Source: Zhenhengia yiwuensis (GTDB taxonomy: Bacteria > Bacillota > Clostridia > Lachnospirales > Cellulosilyticaceae). From it: 32,794 bases of DNA. Location of the stretch: NCBI RefSeq assembly GCF_014384995.1, contig NZ_JACRSY010000034.1, forward strand, positions 1 to 32,794. Direction: 5' to 3'. This document shows positions 15,733-23,219 of the stretch, in pieces; position 1 is the first letter of the stretch, and every line of letters begins with the position of its first letter. The position numbers and the translations under genes were made by a program. The notes beneath the pieces were generated by a model. It was given only the letters and a program-made list of their open reading frames with translations, was not told the origin of the DNA and did not search any database.

Positions 15733-16491
15733 TTGAATACACGACAAGAACATATTTTGGAGATTTTAAAACAAAAAAAAGCTATAGCCATAGCAGACTT
15801 ATCGAATCTACTTGCCTATAGTCATTCTACAATTAGGCGTGATTTAATTACACTTGAAGAAATGGGACTTGTACAACGAGAAAAAGGTTTTGTTAGGCTT
15901 CTTATGACGAATAGTAAAGAAAAGCATTTTAAACTCCGCAATAAGGAGCATATACCACAAAAACTTACTATCTGTCATTTAGCCAAAGACTTTCTAACAG
16001 ATGGCATGTCTCTTTTTCTAGATTCTAGTTCTACAGTGCTGCAGCTCTGTCCTATGTTAGCTCACTACAAAAATCTTACAATTGTTACAAATGGTATCGA
16101 AACAGCTTATGCACTTATGCAAAATACAACAGCCGAGCTCTTTATTACTGGTGGCTATAGCCGTGAAGGTTCAAGTGGTATCGTAGGTGAGTCTGCTCTA
16201 GAGTATATCAAACAATTTAATTTAGACTTATGTATCCTTTCTTGCAGCGGTTTAGATGAAAAAGGGTTCTATGAACCAAGTATGCAGCAGGCCTTAGTTA
16301 AAAAGCAGATGCTTGAAAATGCCAAGCTTTCTCTTATGCTCTGTGATAACAGCAAGATTTATACGAATTATAAATTTTATTTAAGTGCTTATCAGAATAT
16401 TGATTATCTCATTACTGACAAAGTCCTTCCTCATTCACTTATGGAAATAGCCAGTAGAGCAAATTGCGAAGTTATTTATCCTCTTCCTTAG
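15733..16491 (+). CDS. DeoR/GlpR-family transcriptional regulator
   Basis: 252 aa. The N-terminal winged helix-turn-helix (residues 1-55) contains the family signature IADLSNLLAYSHSTIRRDLITLEEMGLVQRE. The C-terminal DeoRC sensor domain has the sugar-phosphate-binding features FLDSSSTVLQL, VTNGIETAY, ITGG...GIVGE, LSCSGLD, and the later CDNSKI-type lysine. Such proteins are repressors released by a phosphorylated sugar or organophosphate. It starts with TTG at 15733 (AAGGGG 9 nt upstream). It is divergent from the OPA transporter / PhnP-like pair, which is its likely target; the effector would then be the imported organophosphate or its product. Confidence 0.92.
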   Translation: MNTRQEHILEILKQKKAIAIADLSNLLAYSHSTIRRDLITLEEMGLVQREKGFVRLLMTNSKEKHFKLRNKEHIPQKLTICHLAKDFLTDGMSLFLDSSSTVLQLCPMLAHYKNLTIVTNGIETAYALMQNTTAELFITGGYSREGSSGIVGESALEYIKQFNLDLCILSCSGLDEKGFYEPSMQQALVKKQMLENAKLSLMLCDNSKIYTNYKFYLSAYQNIDYLITDKVLPHSLMEIASRANCEVIYPLP

Positions 16492-16497
16492 GGAAAT

Positions 16498-16541
16498 AAA
16501 AAGAAGCATCTCAAACATTTCGTTTGTAGCTGCTTCTTTTT
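16498..16541. terminator. Bidirectional terminator between the DeoR gene and proA
   Basis: AAAAAGAAGCA (16498-16508) pairs with TGCTTCTTTTT (16531-16541); inside, CAAAC and GTTTG pair as well. A/T runs flank both sides, serving the convergent DeoR-family gene and proA. Confidence 0.88.
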
Positions 16542-16547
16542 ATAGTT

Positions 16548-17828
16548 TTAAACTAATTTTTTATGTGTAAATTTTCTTACTCCAGATGCATAATCTCCTA
16601 CAATATGACCATGACCTAAAAGCTTGTATTTATAAATAAGAAGTCCTTCAATACCTACTGAGCCTCTTGCGTGGATTTTAGAAGTACTTACACCAACTTC
16701 TGCCCCAAATCCATATCTGAATCCATCACTAAAACGTGTAGAGACATTGCAGAATACATTTCCTGAATCTACAAGCATCATAAACTTTTGTACAGCTTCT
16801 TCATCTGTTGATACAATACAGTCTGTATGACCTGAACCATAAGTGTTGATATGACAGATCGCTTCTTCTAAGCTACTTACAATTTTAATAGATAAAATAT
16901 AATCTAGGTATTCTGTTTGCCAATCTTCTTCTGTAGCTTCTTCACACTCAATGATAGCACGTGTTTTAGCGCATCCTTTAATAGTAGCACCTTTGCTTTC
17001 AAGAGATTCTTTAAGTCGTGGAAGGAAGTCATTTGCTACCTTTTCATGAACAAGTAAAGTTTCTAAAGCATTACATACAGATACATACTGTGTTTTAGAA
17101 TCTGTTACTACCTTTACAGCTAAATCAAGATCTGCATGTTCATCTACATAAGTATGGCAAATACCATCAGCATGACCCATAACTGGAATATCAGAGTTTC
17201 TCATAATATATTGTACAAACTCATTTGAACCCCTTGGGATAAGTAGGTCAATTTCTTTATTCATTTTAAGGATTTCACTTACTTCTTCTCTTGTCTCCAT
17301 AAGTGTAATCCATCCTTCTGGCATACCTGCTTCTTCTGAAGCCTTCTTAATAATTTCAAATAAAACTTTATTTGTCTCTTTAGCTTCACTCCCCCCTTTT
17401 AAAAGTACAGCGTTACCACTCTTTAAGCAAAGGCTTGAAATTTGCACAAGTGCATCTGGTCTTGATTCAAAAATAACACCAATTACGCCAATCGGACAAG
17501 ATACACGTGTTAGAATAAGTCCTTCATCAAGCTCTGTTTGCATTTGTACCTTGCCTACAGGCTCTTCCATATGTACTAAACTTTCAATACCATCTAATAC
17601 ATCTTGTAACTTAGCTTTATCAAAACGCAACCTTTTAAGTACTGGCATCGACACATTTTGGGCCTCACTCACTTCAATGTCTACTTGGTTAGCTTTAAAG
17701 ATTGCTTCTTGATGAGCCGCTAAAGCTTCTTTAATACTTTCTAATGCTTTTCTTTTAGCATCTGATTCTACTGCCTGTAATATAATAGAGGCTTCTCTTG
17801 CTTTTTTCGCTGCTTCATAAATATTCAT
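16548..17828 (-). CDS. proA: Gamma-glutamyl phosphate reductase
   Basis: ProA reduces gamma-glutamyl phosphate to glutamate-5-semialdehyde with NADPH, the second step of proline synthesis. The 426-aa protein has the aldehyde-dehydrogenase-like fold: CPIGVIGVIFESRPD, LKGGSEAKETN, IPRGSNEFV, the catalytic cysteine in YVSVCNALETLL (C252), and STRFSDGFRYGFGAEVGVSTSKIHARGSVGIEGL near the C-terminus. The ATG has AAGGAG 8 nt upstream and a TTGATC-17-TAAAAT promoter. proB, usually its operon partner, is not in this window. Downstream it faces the DeoR-family gene across a shared terminator. Confidence 0.97.
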   Translation of the reverse strand: MNIYEAAKKAREASIILQAVESDAKRKALESIKEALAAHQEAIFKANQVDIEVSEAQNVSMPVLKRLRFDKAKLQDVLDGIESLVHMEEPVGKVQMQTELDEGLILTRVSCPIGVIGVIFESRPDALVQISSLCLKSGNAVLLKGGSEAKETNKVLFEIIKKASEEAGMPEGWITLMETREEVSEILKMNKEIDLLIPRGSNEFVQYIMRNSDIPVMGHADGICHTYVDEHADLDLAVKVVTDSKTQYVSVCNALETLLVHEKVANDFLPRLKESLESKGATIKGCAKTRAIIECEEATEEDWQTEYLDYILSIKIVSSLEEAICHINTYGSGHTDCIVSTDEEAVQKFMMLVDSGNVFCNVSTRFSDGFRYGFGAEVGVSTSKIHARGSVGIEGLLIYKYKLLGHGHIVGDYASGVRKFTHKKLV

Positions 17829-17869
17829 AACTTAAACTCCTTACTTTATACCGATATTAATTTAATGCT

Positions 17870-17898
17870 ATTTTATACATACCCCTTTAATAGATCAA
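17870..17898 (-). promoter_or_regulatory. Promoter of proA
   Basis: On the minus strand there is TTGATC (17898-17893), a 17-nt spacer and TAAAAT (17875-17870), about 42 nt upstream of the proA start. It lies in the 87-nt gap after the gene at 17916, so proA has its own promoter. Confidence 0.6.
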
Positions 17899-17915
17899 TT
17901 CTTTTCTATGACGTG

Positions 17916-18458
17916 TTAGCATCTTGTAACAATGTGTCCTTTAGGAGACTTCTCAATACGTACACGTACTGCCTTCCTTAAGTACTCCATACTACGTACT
18001 TGGTTAATATGTTTTAAGCTATCGGTTCTTGCTATTCTTTCTATCATTGGAATGATAGACTTTTTCTGATCTTGTGAGATACGGTTATCTTTACAGTAGC
18101 CATTGATATATTTAAGCGTGTGTAAAATTTGATCTACTGTAATCTTACTAGGATCTACAAGTGTATAAGTATATTCTTTTCTACGTTTTCCTTCTGGATA
18201 AGCCTCTTTAAAGAATTCCATAAAATAGTCTTCTTTTTTATCTGGGTCTACAGGCTGATATTTACCAATCCCTTTTTTAAGCTCATTTTTAAGAAATACA
18301 ATAGTATTTGCCTTAACATTAGAACTCATAGCTTCTATGGCATCATAAATTTCTTTATAAATTTCTACCATACGATCTGGATCTATGCCTTCTTTACCTA
18401 ATTTCTGTGCTTCGGCAATATATTCTAAAATACTCTTCTTGGTATTAAGTACTCTCAT
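17916..18458 (-). CDS. Charged helical protein, function unknown
   Basis: I do not recognise this 180-aa protein. It is rich in K, E, D and I, with no membrane segment or signal peptide, and looks almost entirely alpha-helical and cytosolic. The start is firm: GGAGG lies 8 nt before the ATG at 18458. The C-terminus is basic (LRKAVRVRIEKSPKGHIVTRC), which might mean nucleic acid contact, but no DNA- or RNA-binding motif is visible. It is 87 nt upstream of proA on the same strand and divergent from the yjeM-like transporter (131 nt apart); neither neighbour suggests a function. A TATAAT around 18505-18500 is a possible -10. Confidence 0.7.
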   Translation of the reverse strand: MRVLNTKKSILEYIAEAQKLGKEGIDPDRMVEIYKEIYDAIEAMSSNVKANTIVFLKNELKKGIGKYQPVDPDKKEDYFMEFFKEAYPEGKRRKEYTYTLVDPSKITVDQILHTLKYINGYCKDNRISQDQKKSIIPMIERIARTDSLKHINQVRSMEYLRKAVRVRIEKSPKGHIVTRC

Positions 18459-18589
18459 TTCATTTTCCTCCGCTTAGCTTCATTTAGTCTTTGTCGTTTC
18501 TATTATATACATAATCTGAGGTTTTTAACATATTTTTTGCATTTTAGTGCACTCTAATAATAGTTTATTAATTGCTAAGGAGGACTAAG

Positions 18590-20086
18590 ATGTCAACTGA
18601 TTCAAAGAAACAACTGACTTTATTTTCACTAGTATTAATGATTTTTACATCCGTATATGGGTTTGCCAATATGCCAAGAGCATTCTTTCTTATGGGCTAT
18701 GCTGCTATTCCTTGGTATCTTATTGGGGCACTTTTCTTCTTCCTGCCTTATGCTTTTATGATGGCTGAATATGGTGCAGCTTATAAGCAGGAAAAAGGTG
18801 GTATTTATTCTTGGATGGAACGTTCTGTTGGTCCTAAATACGCCTTCATTGGAACTTTTATGTGGTATGCTTCCTACCTTGTTTGGCAAGTTAATGTATC
18901 TTCTACTATCTGGGTACCTCTTTCTAATGCTATCTTTGGAGCAGATCTTACTCACAACCTTACTTATTTTGGTCTGAAACCTACTATGTGGTTAGGTATT
19001 CTTGCTGTGCTTTGGATTATCCTTGTTACCTTTATCTCTACACAAGGGCTTGATAAAATCAAGCAAGTTACTTCTGTAGGTGGACTTGCTGTTATGCTTT
19101 TAAATGTGGTTCTTCTATTAGGCGGCTTTATTGTACTTATTTTAAATGGTGGACAGTTTGCACAACCTATTCTTAATGGATTACATGATTTTGCTGTATC
19201 CCCTAATCCAGCTTATCAATCTGGTCTTTCTACTGTTTCTTTCCTTACTTATGCTATCTTTGCTTATGGTGGTATCGAAGCTGTAGGTGGTCTTGTAGAC
19301 CAGACCAAGAATGCCGAAAAAACATTTCCTCTAGGTGTTACTATTTCAGCTATTGTTATCTCTATTGGATATGCCTTAGGTATTTTTATGATGGGTACTT
19401 TTATTAACTGGCAAGAAATTCTCTCTTTACCGGGTGTAAATACAGCCAATGTAACTTATATTGTAATGGAAAACTTGGGAGTCGTGCTTGCTGGTTCCTT
19501 AGGAGCTAACCCTCAAGCAGCTCTTACCATAGGTATGTGGGTCGCAAGACTAGTAGGTCTTTCTATGTTTCTTGCCTTAACAGGTGCCTTCTTCACTTTA
19601 ATCTATTCACCACTAAAACAGCTTATTGAAGGTACACCTAAGGCACTTTGGCCTAAGAAATTCAGTGAACTTAAAAATAATATGCCAGTCTATGCTATGT
19701 ATGTACAAGCAGTTATTGTTATTATCCTCATTTTAATTGTCGCCTTTGGTGGTGATAATGCCTCTGCTTTCTTTAATAAATTAGTGATAATGACTAATGT
19801 AGCTATGACTATTCCTTATATGTTTTTATCTGCTGCCTTCCCATTCTTTAAGAAAAAAGACAGCATTCAAAAACCTTTTGAAATTTATAAATCCTATACC
19901 TTAGCCCTCATTGCTTCTATTATTGTTACAGTAGTTATTGGATTTGCGAACTTATTTTCTATTATCGAACCAGGGCTCGCAAAAGGTAACTGGCTAGATA
20001 CTCTTTTATCAGGTGGTGGTCCTTTACTTTTTGCACTCATTGCTTTTCTTCTGTATAAAAACTATGAATCTAAACAAACTAAGTAA
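18590..20086 (+). CDS. yjeM: APC-superfamily amino acid transporter, YjeM type
   Basis: 498 aa with about twelve to thirteen membrane helices. The sequence follows E. coli YjeM closely along its length: LMIFTSVYGFANMP, LMGYAAIPWY, FMMAEYGAAYKQEKGGIYSWM, AFIGTFMWYASY, AIFAYGGIEAVGGLVD, and GLSMFLALTGAFFTLIYSPLK. It belongs to the glutamate:GABA antiporter (GadC-like) branch of APC transporters; the substrate of YjeM itself is not established. The start is ATG 18590 because AAGGAGG lies 6 nt upstream; an in-frame ATG at 18572 lacks such a site. It is divergent from the 180-aa gene and followed by a small acidic protein gene. Confidence 0.9.
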   Translation: MSTDSKKQLTLFSLVLMIFTSVYGFANMPRAFFLMGYAAIPWYLIGALFFFLPYAFMMAEYGAAYKQEKGGIYSWMERSVGPKYAFIGTFMWYASYLVWQVNVSSTIWVPLSNAIFGADLTHNLTYFGLKPTMWLGILAVLWIILVTFISTQGLDKIKQVTSVGGLAVMLLNVVLLLGGFIVLILNGGQFAQPILNGLHDFAVSPNPAYQSGLSTVSFLTYAIFAYGGIEAVGGLVDQTKNAEKTFPLGVTISAIVISIGYALGIFMMGTFINWQEILSLPGVNTANVTYIVMENLGVVLAGSLGANPQAALTIGMWVARLVGLSMFLALTGAFFTLIYSPLKQLIEGTPKALWPKKFSELKNNMPVYAMYVQAVIVIILILIVAFGGDNASAFFNKLVIMTNVAMTIPYMFLSAAFPFFKKKDSIQKPFEIYKSYTLALIASIIVTVVIGFANLFSIIEPGLAKGNWLDTLLSGGGPLLFALIAFLLYKNYESKQTK

Positions 20087-20152
20087 CTATTGTCTTTAAA
20101 TAAACTTTGATATATGATAGGTTCAAAACATGTAGACATCAGAGGACCTATT

Positions 20153-20476
20153 ATGAAATCAAAGAAAAAGAAAATAAGTCAGTTAAGTATAATTTTAGAT
20201 GAACCTTTGCCAACTATGAGCCTTGGAAAACTTATAGGTACGGCCTCTTCTTATAAAGCTACTGAAGAAACCTCTTTAGAGACAATCTTAGATGAGCTAG
20301 AATCTTTAGAAGATGAGAATGCTATGAGTTCTTTTATTGATAAGTATGGGGCATCTACATTTGAGTCTTTAGATGAACTTTTAGCAGCCCACCTTTCTAA
20401 CCCTTATGAATTACAGGTGAAAGCAGCTTCAAGTGATAAACTTTTCGAAGGCTTAGAAAGTATATTAGGTGAGTAG
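20153..20476 (+). CDS. Small acidic protein, function unknown
   Basis: 107 aa from ATG 20153, chosen because GAGGA lies about 8 nt upstream; the frame also offers an ATG at 20114 without an RBS. The N-terminus is strongly basic (KSKKKK) and the remainder acidic and helical, with leucine-rich stretches (ETILDELESLEDE, FESLDELLAAHL, KLFEGLESILGE). No membrane segment or known motif. It lies 66 nt downstream of the yjeM-like gene on the same strand with no terminator between them, so they may share a transcript. The terminator overlaps its stop codon. Confidence 0.62.
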   Translation: MKSKKKKISQLSIILDEPLPTMSLGKLIGTASSYKATEETSLETILDELESLEDENAMSSFIDKYGASTFESLDELLAAHLSNPYELQVKAASSDKLFEGLESILGE

Positions 20477-20497
20477 TCTTTAGCTACTCACCTTTTT
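20468..20497 (+). terminator. Terminator after the small acidic protein gene
   Basis: GGTGAGTAG (20468-20476, containing the TAG stop) pairs with CTACTCACC (20484-20492) around a 7-nt loop, followed by TTTTT ATTTTT. Confidence 0.92.
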
Positions 20498-20566
20498 ATT
20501 TTTAAGTTTTTTATTATTTTATGACGCATTTTAACGACTTGTCCGTATATATATTATAAGGAGGCA

Positions 20567-20834
20567 AAACAAATCCTAGGCAGTTTTTCTTCCTTTATTA
20601 TAAGTCACTTTGTATTAAGGTTAGCTCCCCCCTCTAATTTTTATGCAAGTTGACTTATACCACTTTGCATGAGTCGTAGTGGCAGCGCTTTTGCAAAGAT
20701 AGCATTTCTTTACATAAGTGCATAAGGATTTGCTTCTATCTGATGTATCCTTTGTACTAAGTATATTGCCACATAAAAAAAGCTAGCGCGAGGCCACCAT
20801 ACTAAGGGGGGAGTGACTTTGTGCTAGCTTTTTT
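20567..20834 (+). ncRNA. Candidate structured non-coding RNA (unrecognised)
   Basis: The 363-nt gap 20477-20839 has no ORF but dense complementarity. Nested pairs on the plus strand: AAGTCA 20602-20607 with TGACTT 20814-20819; CTCCCCCC 20625-20632 with GGGGGGAG 20806-20813; ATGCAA 20643-20648 with TTGCAT 20665-20670; GTGGCA 20679-20684 with TGCCAC 20767-20772; AGATAG 20697-20702 with CTATCT 20736-20741. The 3' end is a terminator, AAAAAAGCTAGC 20776-20787 with GCTAGCTTTTTT 20823-20834, whose loop holds the GGGGGGAG strand, so terminator and long-range pairing compete or stack. A possible promoter is TTAACG (20531) with TATAAG (20555). I do not recognise it as 6S, tmRNA, SRP, RNase P or a known riboswitch. 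The 5' end is a guess. Confidence 0.42.
20775..20834. terminator. Bidirectional terminator with a 35-nt loop
   Basis: AAAAAAGCTAGC (20776-20787) pairs with GCTAGCTTTTTT (20823-20834), 12 bp, flanked by A and T runs on both strands. It can end tsaE-tsaB-rimI on the minus strand and the candidate ncRNA on the plus strand. The unusually long, structured loop contains GGGGGGAG. Confidence 0.75.
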
Positions 20835-20839
20835 CCTTT

Positions 20840-21280
20840 TTATTCTTCTAATGCTAATGCCATAAGAAGAGCATCTTCTGTGGGTTTAGTATAATAATTT
20901 TTGCGTTTTCCAATCTCTTTAAATCCATTTAAACTATAAAGTGATTTTGCTGGCTCATTACTTTCTCTGACTTCTAAAAGAAGTACTTCTAATTTTCTTG
21001 ATTTACTATAATCAACAAGAGCTTCTATAAGTGCTTTCCCTATACCTCTTTTACGTGCCTTTGTATGCACAGCAACATTGGTAATCTGACCTTCTCCTAC
21101 CACTTCCCACATTCCTACAAAGCCTAGTATATCTTTATCTTGTTCGGCTACTAGATAAGTAGTCATTGGATTGTTTAGTTCATCACTAAAAGATTGTTTA
21201 GACCAAGGATCATTAAATGATACACTTTCCACTTGATGAATACCTTCTAAGTCTTCTAGTGTAGCAATTCTAATTTGCAC
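20840..21280 (-). CDS. rimI: RimI-like ribosomal protein N-acetyltransferase (GNAT)
   Basis: 146 aa from GTG 21280, which overlaps the tsaB stop by 11 nt and has GAGGAGAG about 9 nt upstream; the longer open frame runs through tsaB and is not used. GNAT motifs: ITNVAVHTKARKRGIGKALIEAL (acetyl-CoA pyrophosphate loop RKRGIG), LLLEVRESNEPAKSLYSLNGF and the C-terminal RKNYY. RimI acetylates the N-terminal alanine of ribosomal protein S18 in E. coli; homologues beside tsaB, as here, are widespread, though targets in Clostridia are not fixed. It is the third gene of tsaE-tsaB-rimI. Confidence 0.92.
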   Translation of the reverse strand: MQIRIATLEDLEGIHQVESVSFNDPWSKQSFSDELNNPMTTYLVAEQDKDILGFVGMWEVVGEGQITNVAVHTKARKRGIGKALIEALVDYSKSRKLEVLLLEVRESNEPAKSLYSLNGFKEIGKRKNYYTKPTEDALLMALALEE

Positions 21281-21974
21281 CTTTTTCTCTCTCCTCAAGT
21301 TCTCTTTCTGCTTGGCTCTTTCTAAGATACATTGGCACAAAGTCATCTGCATTTTCCATTTCACCACGTTCATAAGCCTGACATGCAAGATGCGCAAGTA
21401 CACTTGCTCTTTGCATATGAAGGAAGCTTGGAGCAAAATGAGCCTTATTTCCCATCTGCTCTGTAATCTTACTACGCATTACATCTACACCATCACCTAA
21501 GAAGATTACTTCTTCTCCAGCAACCTTTTCTAGAAGCTCATCAATAGAAATAGCTAAATGCTCTTCTACCCTTTGCAATGTATTCTCTTTCCATCTATAA
21601 AGACTTGTGTAAACTTGATTTCTTCTTGCATCCATAATTGGACAAATAAGCTTATCTGTAAAAGTCATATTGTTTGCCATAACATCTAAAGTTGGAATAC
21701 CAATGATTGGTACACCAAGAGCAAGGGCCATAGCTTTAGCTGTAGCTACTCCAATACGAATACCTGTAAAAGAGCCTGGTCCACTTGTCACAGCTACTGC
21801 ATCTACCTGTTCTAAATCTAACCCTATCATACTTCTTAAATGCTCAAGCATTGGCATAATTGTTTGAGAGTGTGTCAGCTTATGACAAATATAATATTCA
21901 CCTACTAATTTATAATCGCTTATATAGGCAACACTGCCTGAAAGACCTGATGCATCTATTGCTAATATATTCAT
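21270..21974 (-). CDS. tsaB: tRNA threonylcarbamoyladenosine biosynthesis protein TsaB
   Basis: TsaB is the inactive TsaD paralogue that forms the core of the t6A complex with TsaD and TsaE. The 234-aa protein begins MNILAIDASGLSGSVAY and has HSQTIMPML and the family hallmark AVTSGPGSFTGIRIGVATAKAMA (about residues 62-84). It lacks the HxxxH metal site that TsaD has, as expected. It lies 8 nt after the tsaE stop and overlaps rimI by 11 nt, so the three are translationally linked. TsaD is encoded about 18 kb away in this window. Confidence 0.96.
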   Translation of the reverse strand: MNILAIDASGLSGSVAYISDYKLVGEYYICHKLTHSQTIMPMLEHLRSMIGLDLEQVDAVAVTSGPGSFTGIRIGVATAKAMALALGVPIIGIPTLDVMANNMTFTDKLICPIMDARRNQVYTSLYRWKENTLQRVEEHLAISIDELLEKVAGEEVIFLGDGVDVMRSKITEQMGNKAHFAPSFLHMQRASVLAHLACQAYERGEMENADDFVPMYLRKSQAERELEEREKGAN

Positions 21975-21982
21975 TGTCTCAC

Positions 21983-22399
21983 CTATTTCATCGTAATTTT
22001 TCTATAATCAAAGCCTTGCTCTAAATCTTTTTCTATTGTAATCCATTTTGCCGCACTTGGAATAGCCTCTGGTACGTTATTCGCCCATTCTACAAGGCAT
22101 ACCCCTTCGCCAAAGAAGTAGTCTTCATAACCAATCATTTCTAATTCATCTGGATCTTCAATACGATACATATCAAAATGGTAAAGTGGCATATTGCCAT
22201 CATATTCCTGTACTATTGTAAATGTAGGACTTGTAATATGTTCATCAATACCTAGCCCTTTTGCAAAACCTTTTGAGAAAACCGTTTTGCCTACACCTAA
22301 ATCTCCAATAAGACAATAAATATCGCCTTTTTTTGCCTTACTTGCTATTTCATAACCTTTATTAAAAGTTTCTTGTTCTGATAAACTGATAAATTCCAT
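21983..22399 (-). CDS. tsaE: tRNA threonylcarbamoyladenosine biosynthesis ATPase TsaE
   Basis: TsaE is the small P-loop ATPase that regenerates the TsaB-TsaD complex during t6A synthesis. I start at ATG 22399 (138 aa, MEFISLSEQET) since AAAGGA lies 8 nt upstream; an earlier ATG at 22423 is in frame without a clear RBS. Motifs: Walker A GDLGVGKT (about 32-39), ITSPTFTIVQEY, HFDMYRIEDPDELEMIGYEDYF, and VCLVEWANN. Length normal for the family. First gene of tsaE-tsaB-rimI, behind a TTGAAA-17-TACAAT promoter and divergent from rubrerythrin. Confidence 0.96.
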   Translation of the reverse strand: MEFISLSEQETFNKGYEIASKAKKGDIYCLIGDLGVGKTVFSKGFAKGLGIDEHITSPTFTIVQEYDGNMPLYHFDMYRIEDPDELEMIGYEDYFFGEGVCLVEWANNVPEAIPSAAKWITIEKDLEQGFDYRKITMK

Positions 22400-22431
22400 A
22401 GGTGTTTCCTTTCTCTTAGTCATTCAGAATT

Positions 22432-22460
22432 ATTGTAATACTGTTTGTTTCAAGTTTCAA
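22432..22460 (-). promoter_or_regulatory. Promoter of tsaE-tsaB-rimI
   Basis: On the minus strand there is TTGAAA (22460-22455), a 17-nt spacer and TACAAT (22437-22432), about 33 nt before the tsaE start. Confidence 0.6.
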
Positions 22461-22487
22461 CTCTTTCCCTGTCCTTTGTCTTTAAAG

Positions 22488-22555
22488 TATGACAAAAGTC
22501 CTTTCACTTTATGCATAATTTTCCCTTAATCACGCATACTGAGAATATTGTCATA
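22488..22555. repeat. 8-bp inverted repeat upstream of rubrerythrin
   Basis: TATGACAA (22488-22495) and TTGTCATA (22548-22555) are exact reverse complements separated by 52 nt, between the tsaE promoter and the rubrerythrin RBS. No standard PerR box is visible in this spacer. It could be a loop-forming operator or chance. Confidence 0.4.
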
Positions 22556-22572
22556 AAAGGAGTGAGCCCTAA

Positions 22573-23160
22573 ATGTCTGATTTTGCTTCATCTGAAACTT
22601 GTCTTAATCTTATGCGTGCCTTTGCGGGTGAGTCACAAGCACGTACACGTTATTCCCTCTATGCTAAAGTAGCACATAAGGAAGGTCTTATAGAAATTCA
22701 TAATGTATTTAATGAAACAGCACATAATGAACTGGCACATGCCAATATTTTCTTTAAACACTTAAGTAATAGGCTAGGTCAGGCTTCTATTCCTGTTAAT
22801 GCAGAATATCCTACGGGTATTAAAGATACACTTTTTAATCTCAAAGATGCTGCATCAGGTGAGCATGATGAATATACTAATGTCTATCCTCATTTTGCTG
22901 ATGTAGCAAAACGTGAAGGCTTTATTGATATTGCCAATAACTTCACCCTGATTGCTGAGATTGAAAAACTCCATGAAGAGCGTTTCAACCATTTTGCAAA
23001 TGAACTTGCGAAAGAAACACTCTTTAAAAAATCTGAGAAAGTTTATTATAAATGTGAACACTGTGGCTATGTACATTTAGGAACTACTGCCCCTAAATTC
23101 TGTCCAAACTGCCTTCATGAACAAGGCTATTTCAAAGTCGTTACACAGCCTTGGCTATAA
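22573..23160 (+). CDS. rbr: Rubrerythrin
   Basis: Rubrerythrin reduces hydrogen peroxide to water in anaerobes. The 195-aa protein has an N-terminal ferritin-like four-helix bundle with carboxylate and histidine ligands of the diiron site (E20 in FAGESQA, E48xxH51 in NETAHNELAHA, E131xxH134 in AEIEKLHEER) and a C-terminal rubredoxin domain with C161, C164, C177 and C180 (CEHCGYVH ... CPNCLHEQGYF). The order is that of classical, not reverse, rubrerythrin. AAAGGAGTGAG precedes the ATG. Single-gene unit, followed by a strong terminator, and divergent from tsaE. Confidence 0.97.
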   Translation: MSDFASSETCLNLMRAFAGESQARTRYSLYAKVAHKEGLIEIHNVFNETAHNELAHANIFFKHLSNRLGQASIPVNAEYPTGIKDTLFNLKDAASGEHDEYTNVYPHFADVAKREGFIDIANNFTLIAEIEKLHEERFNHFANELAKETLFKKSEKVYYKCEHCGYVHLGTTAPKFCPNCLHEQGYFKVVTQPWL

Positions 23161-23198
23161 AAAAAAGACTAGTAGCGGCAACTCTACTAGTCTTTTTT
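23161..23198 (+). terminator. Terminator between rubrerythrin and ribU
   Basis: AAAAAAGACTAGTAG (23161-23175) pairs with CTACTAGTCTTTTTT (23184-23198) around an 8-nt loop, starting right after the rubrerythrin stop. The A and T runs on both sides should also stop minus-strand transcription from ribU. Confidence 0.93.
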
Positions 23199-23219
23199 TA
23201 TTTTACTACTCTATCTTTA

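Noticed and set aside
20567..20834. Assigning the 20.6-kb RNA to 6S, tmRNA, SRP RNA, RNase P RNA or a T-box
   Set aside because: None of the hallmark sequences of tmRNA, SRP, RNase P or T-box leaders is present, and the 6S central-bubble layout could not be shown by eye.
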